The translations under genes and the position numbers were made by a program. The notes beneath the pieces were generated by a model. That model searched no databases, had not been told where the DNA came from, and was given only the letters and a program-made list of their open reading frames with translations. Below, in pieces: positions 13,494 to 13,924 of a stretch of 13,924 nucleotides of DNA (positions are counted from its first letter, which is position 1; every line of letters begins with the position of its first letter). The DNA comes from Actinomycetes bacterium. GTDB lineage: Bacteria; Actinomycetota; Acidimicrobiia; Acidimicrobiales; Acidimicrobiaceae. The DNA lies in contig JAJYVK010000011.1 of NCBI GenBank assembly GCA_021792075.1, positions 1 to 13,924 of the forward strand, written 5' to 3'.

Positions 13494-13924
13494 GGGCGGC
13501 TCCAATCAGGTCCGCTACACGCAACACCGAGTTCTCCTCGCACCAGTTCTCGATCTCTCCGAGAACCCGCATCATTGCCCTAGGTTCGATAAATGTCGCA
13601 GTCCCAACCTCGATGGCGCTTGCGCCAGCCAAAATCAGCTCGATAGCCTCGATCCCAGTGCTAACGCCTCCGACGCCGATAATCGGCACATCTGGAATGG
13701 CTTCGCGAACATCGAAGATCGACCGCACCGCCACTGGATGAATGCTGACACCCGAGAGTCCCCCTCTAAAAGCTCCGAGAAGTGGCTTTCTCGTCCTCGT
13801 GTCTATGCGCATCCCGAGCAGCGTGTTGACCAGGGTGAGGCCGCTAGCCCCGGCCTCGATGGCGCTTTCAGCGACATTTATCAGCTCATGAGTATTAGGA
13901 GATAATTTGGCAAATAGGGGCAAC
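13483..13924 (-). CDS. pyrD: Dihydroorotate dehydrogenase (PyrD), N-terminal part outside the window
   Basis: PyrD oxidises dihydroorotate to orotate with FMN. Only the last 146 residues or so are in the window, and the frame enters from the right edge. Seen: FAKLSPNT, the NTLLGMRID strand, GGLSGVSIHPVA, and the FMN-phosphate loops PIIGVGGVSTG and GASAIEVGTATF. The order and the GGLSG-IxPVA motif fit class 1, most likely class 1B, which works with a PyrK electron-transfer subunit. The active-site residue that would settle the class lies upstream of the window. The stop overlaps the pyrF start by 11 bases. The first in-window codon that could be read as a start (TTG 13923) is an internal leucine. 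Confidence 0.93.
   Translation of the reverse strand, partial: LPLFAKLSPNTHELINVAESAIEAGASGLTLVNTLLGMRIDTRTRKPLLGAFRGGLSGVSIHPVAVRSIFDVREAIPDVPIIGVGGVSTGIEAIELILAGASAIEVGTATFIEPRAMMRVLGEIENWCEENSVLRVADLIGAAHEA

Noticed and set aside
1..13924. tRNA or rRNA genes, CRISPR arrays, insertion sequences, prophage or a new defence system
   Set aside because: Nearly all bases are explained by conserved housekeeping genes. I saw no transposase, repeat array, RNA gene or cluster of unknown genes.

Overview
The window is a dense block of housekeeping genes from a bacterium that is almost certainly an actinomycete (phylum Actinomycetota). Three things point there: a gene for the actinobacterial-type integration host factor (mIHF), a PriA that has lost its ATPase motifs, and a gene order that I recall from Mycobacterium tuberculosis (pyrF, mihF, gmk, rpoZ, coaBC, metK, then priA, fmt, rpe and the rib genes). 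Moderate base composition (slightly over half G+C by eye) and a type 1 PyrF, unlike the type 2 enzyme of mycobacteria, suggest a deeper branch such as Acidimicrobiia. That last placement is inference.

All genes but one are on the minus strand, so transcription runs from high to low coordinates. The right end (13924 to 12792) holds the 3' part of pyrD and overlapping pyrF, the last steps of UMP synthesis. A 98-base intergenic space with a strong imperfect hairpin follows. Then comes mihF-gmk-rpoZ-coaBC-metK-priA (12693 to 7003): nucleoid organisation, GDP synthesis, RNA polymerase omega, coenzyme A, S-adenosylmethionine and replication restart.

A single plus-strand gene (6146-7006), an SCO6745-family winged-helix-like protein of unknown role, interrupts the series. 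Its stop codon overlaps the stop of priA. A roughly 150-base divergent intergenic region separates it from def. From there def-fmt-rpe-mog-ribD-ribE-ribBA-ribH (5994 to 1) run with short gaps or overlaps. They cover formylation and deformylation of initiator methionine, ribulose-5-phosphate supply, a MoaB/Mog-like protein, and the complete route from GTP plus ribulose-5-phosphate to riboflavin. Rpe makes xylulose-5-phosphate from ribulose-5-phosphate, so it sits at the branch point that feeds RibB.

No stretch above 300 bases lacks a gene. I saw no RNA genes, mobile elements, CRISPR arrays or riboswitches. The most interesting details are fine-scale: a probable CTG start for gmk in a CTGA overlap with the mihF stop, an enlarged zinc domain in the helicase-dead PriA flanked by a 12-base direct repeat, a molybdopterin-type gene coupled into the riboflavin operon, no rsmB between fmt and rpe, and the hairpin upstream of mihF. 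I did not find a recognisable new multi-gene system.
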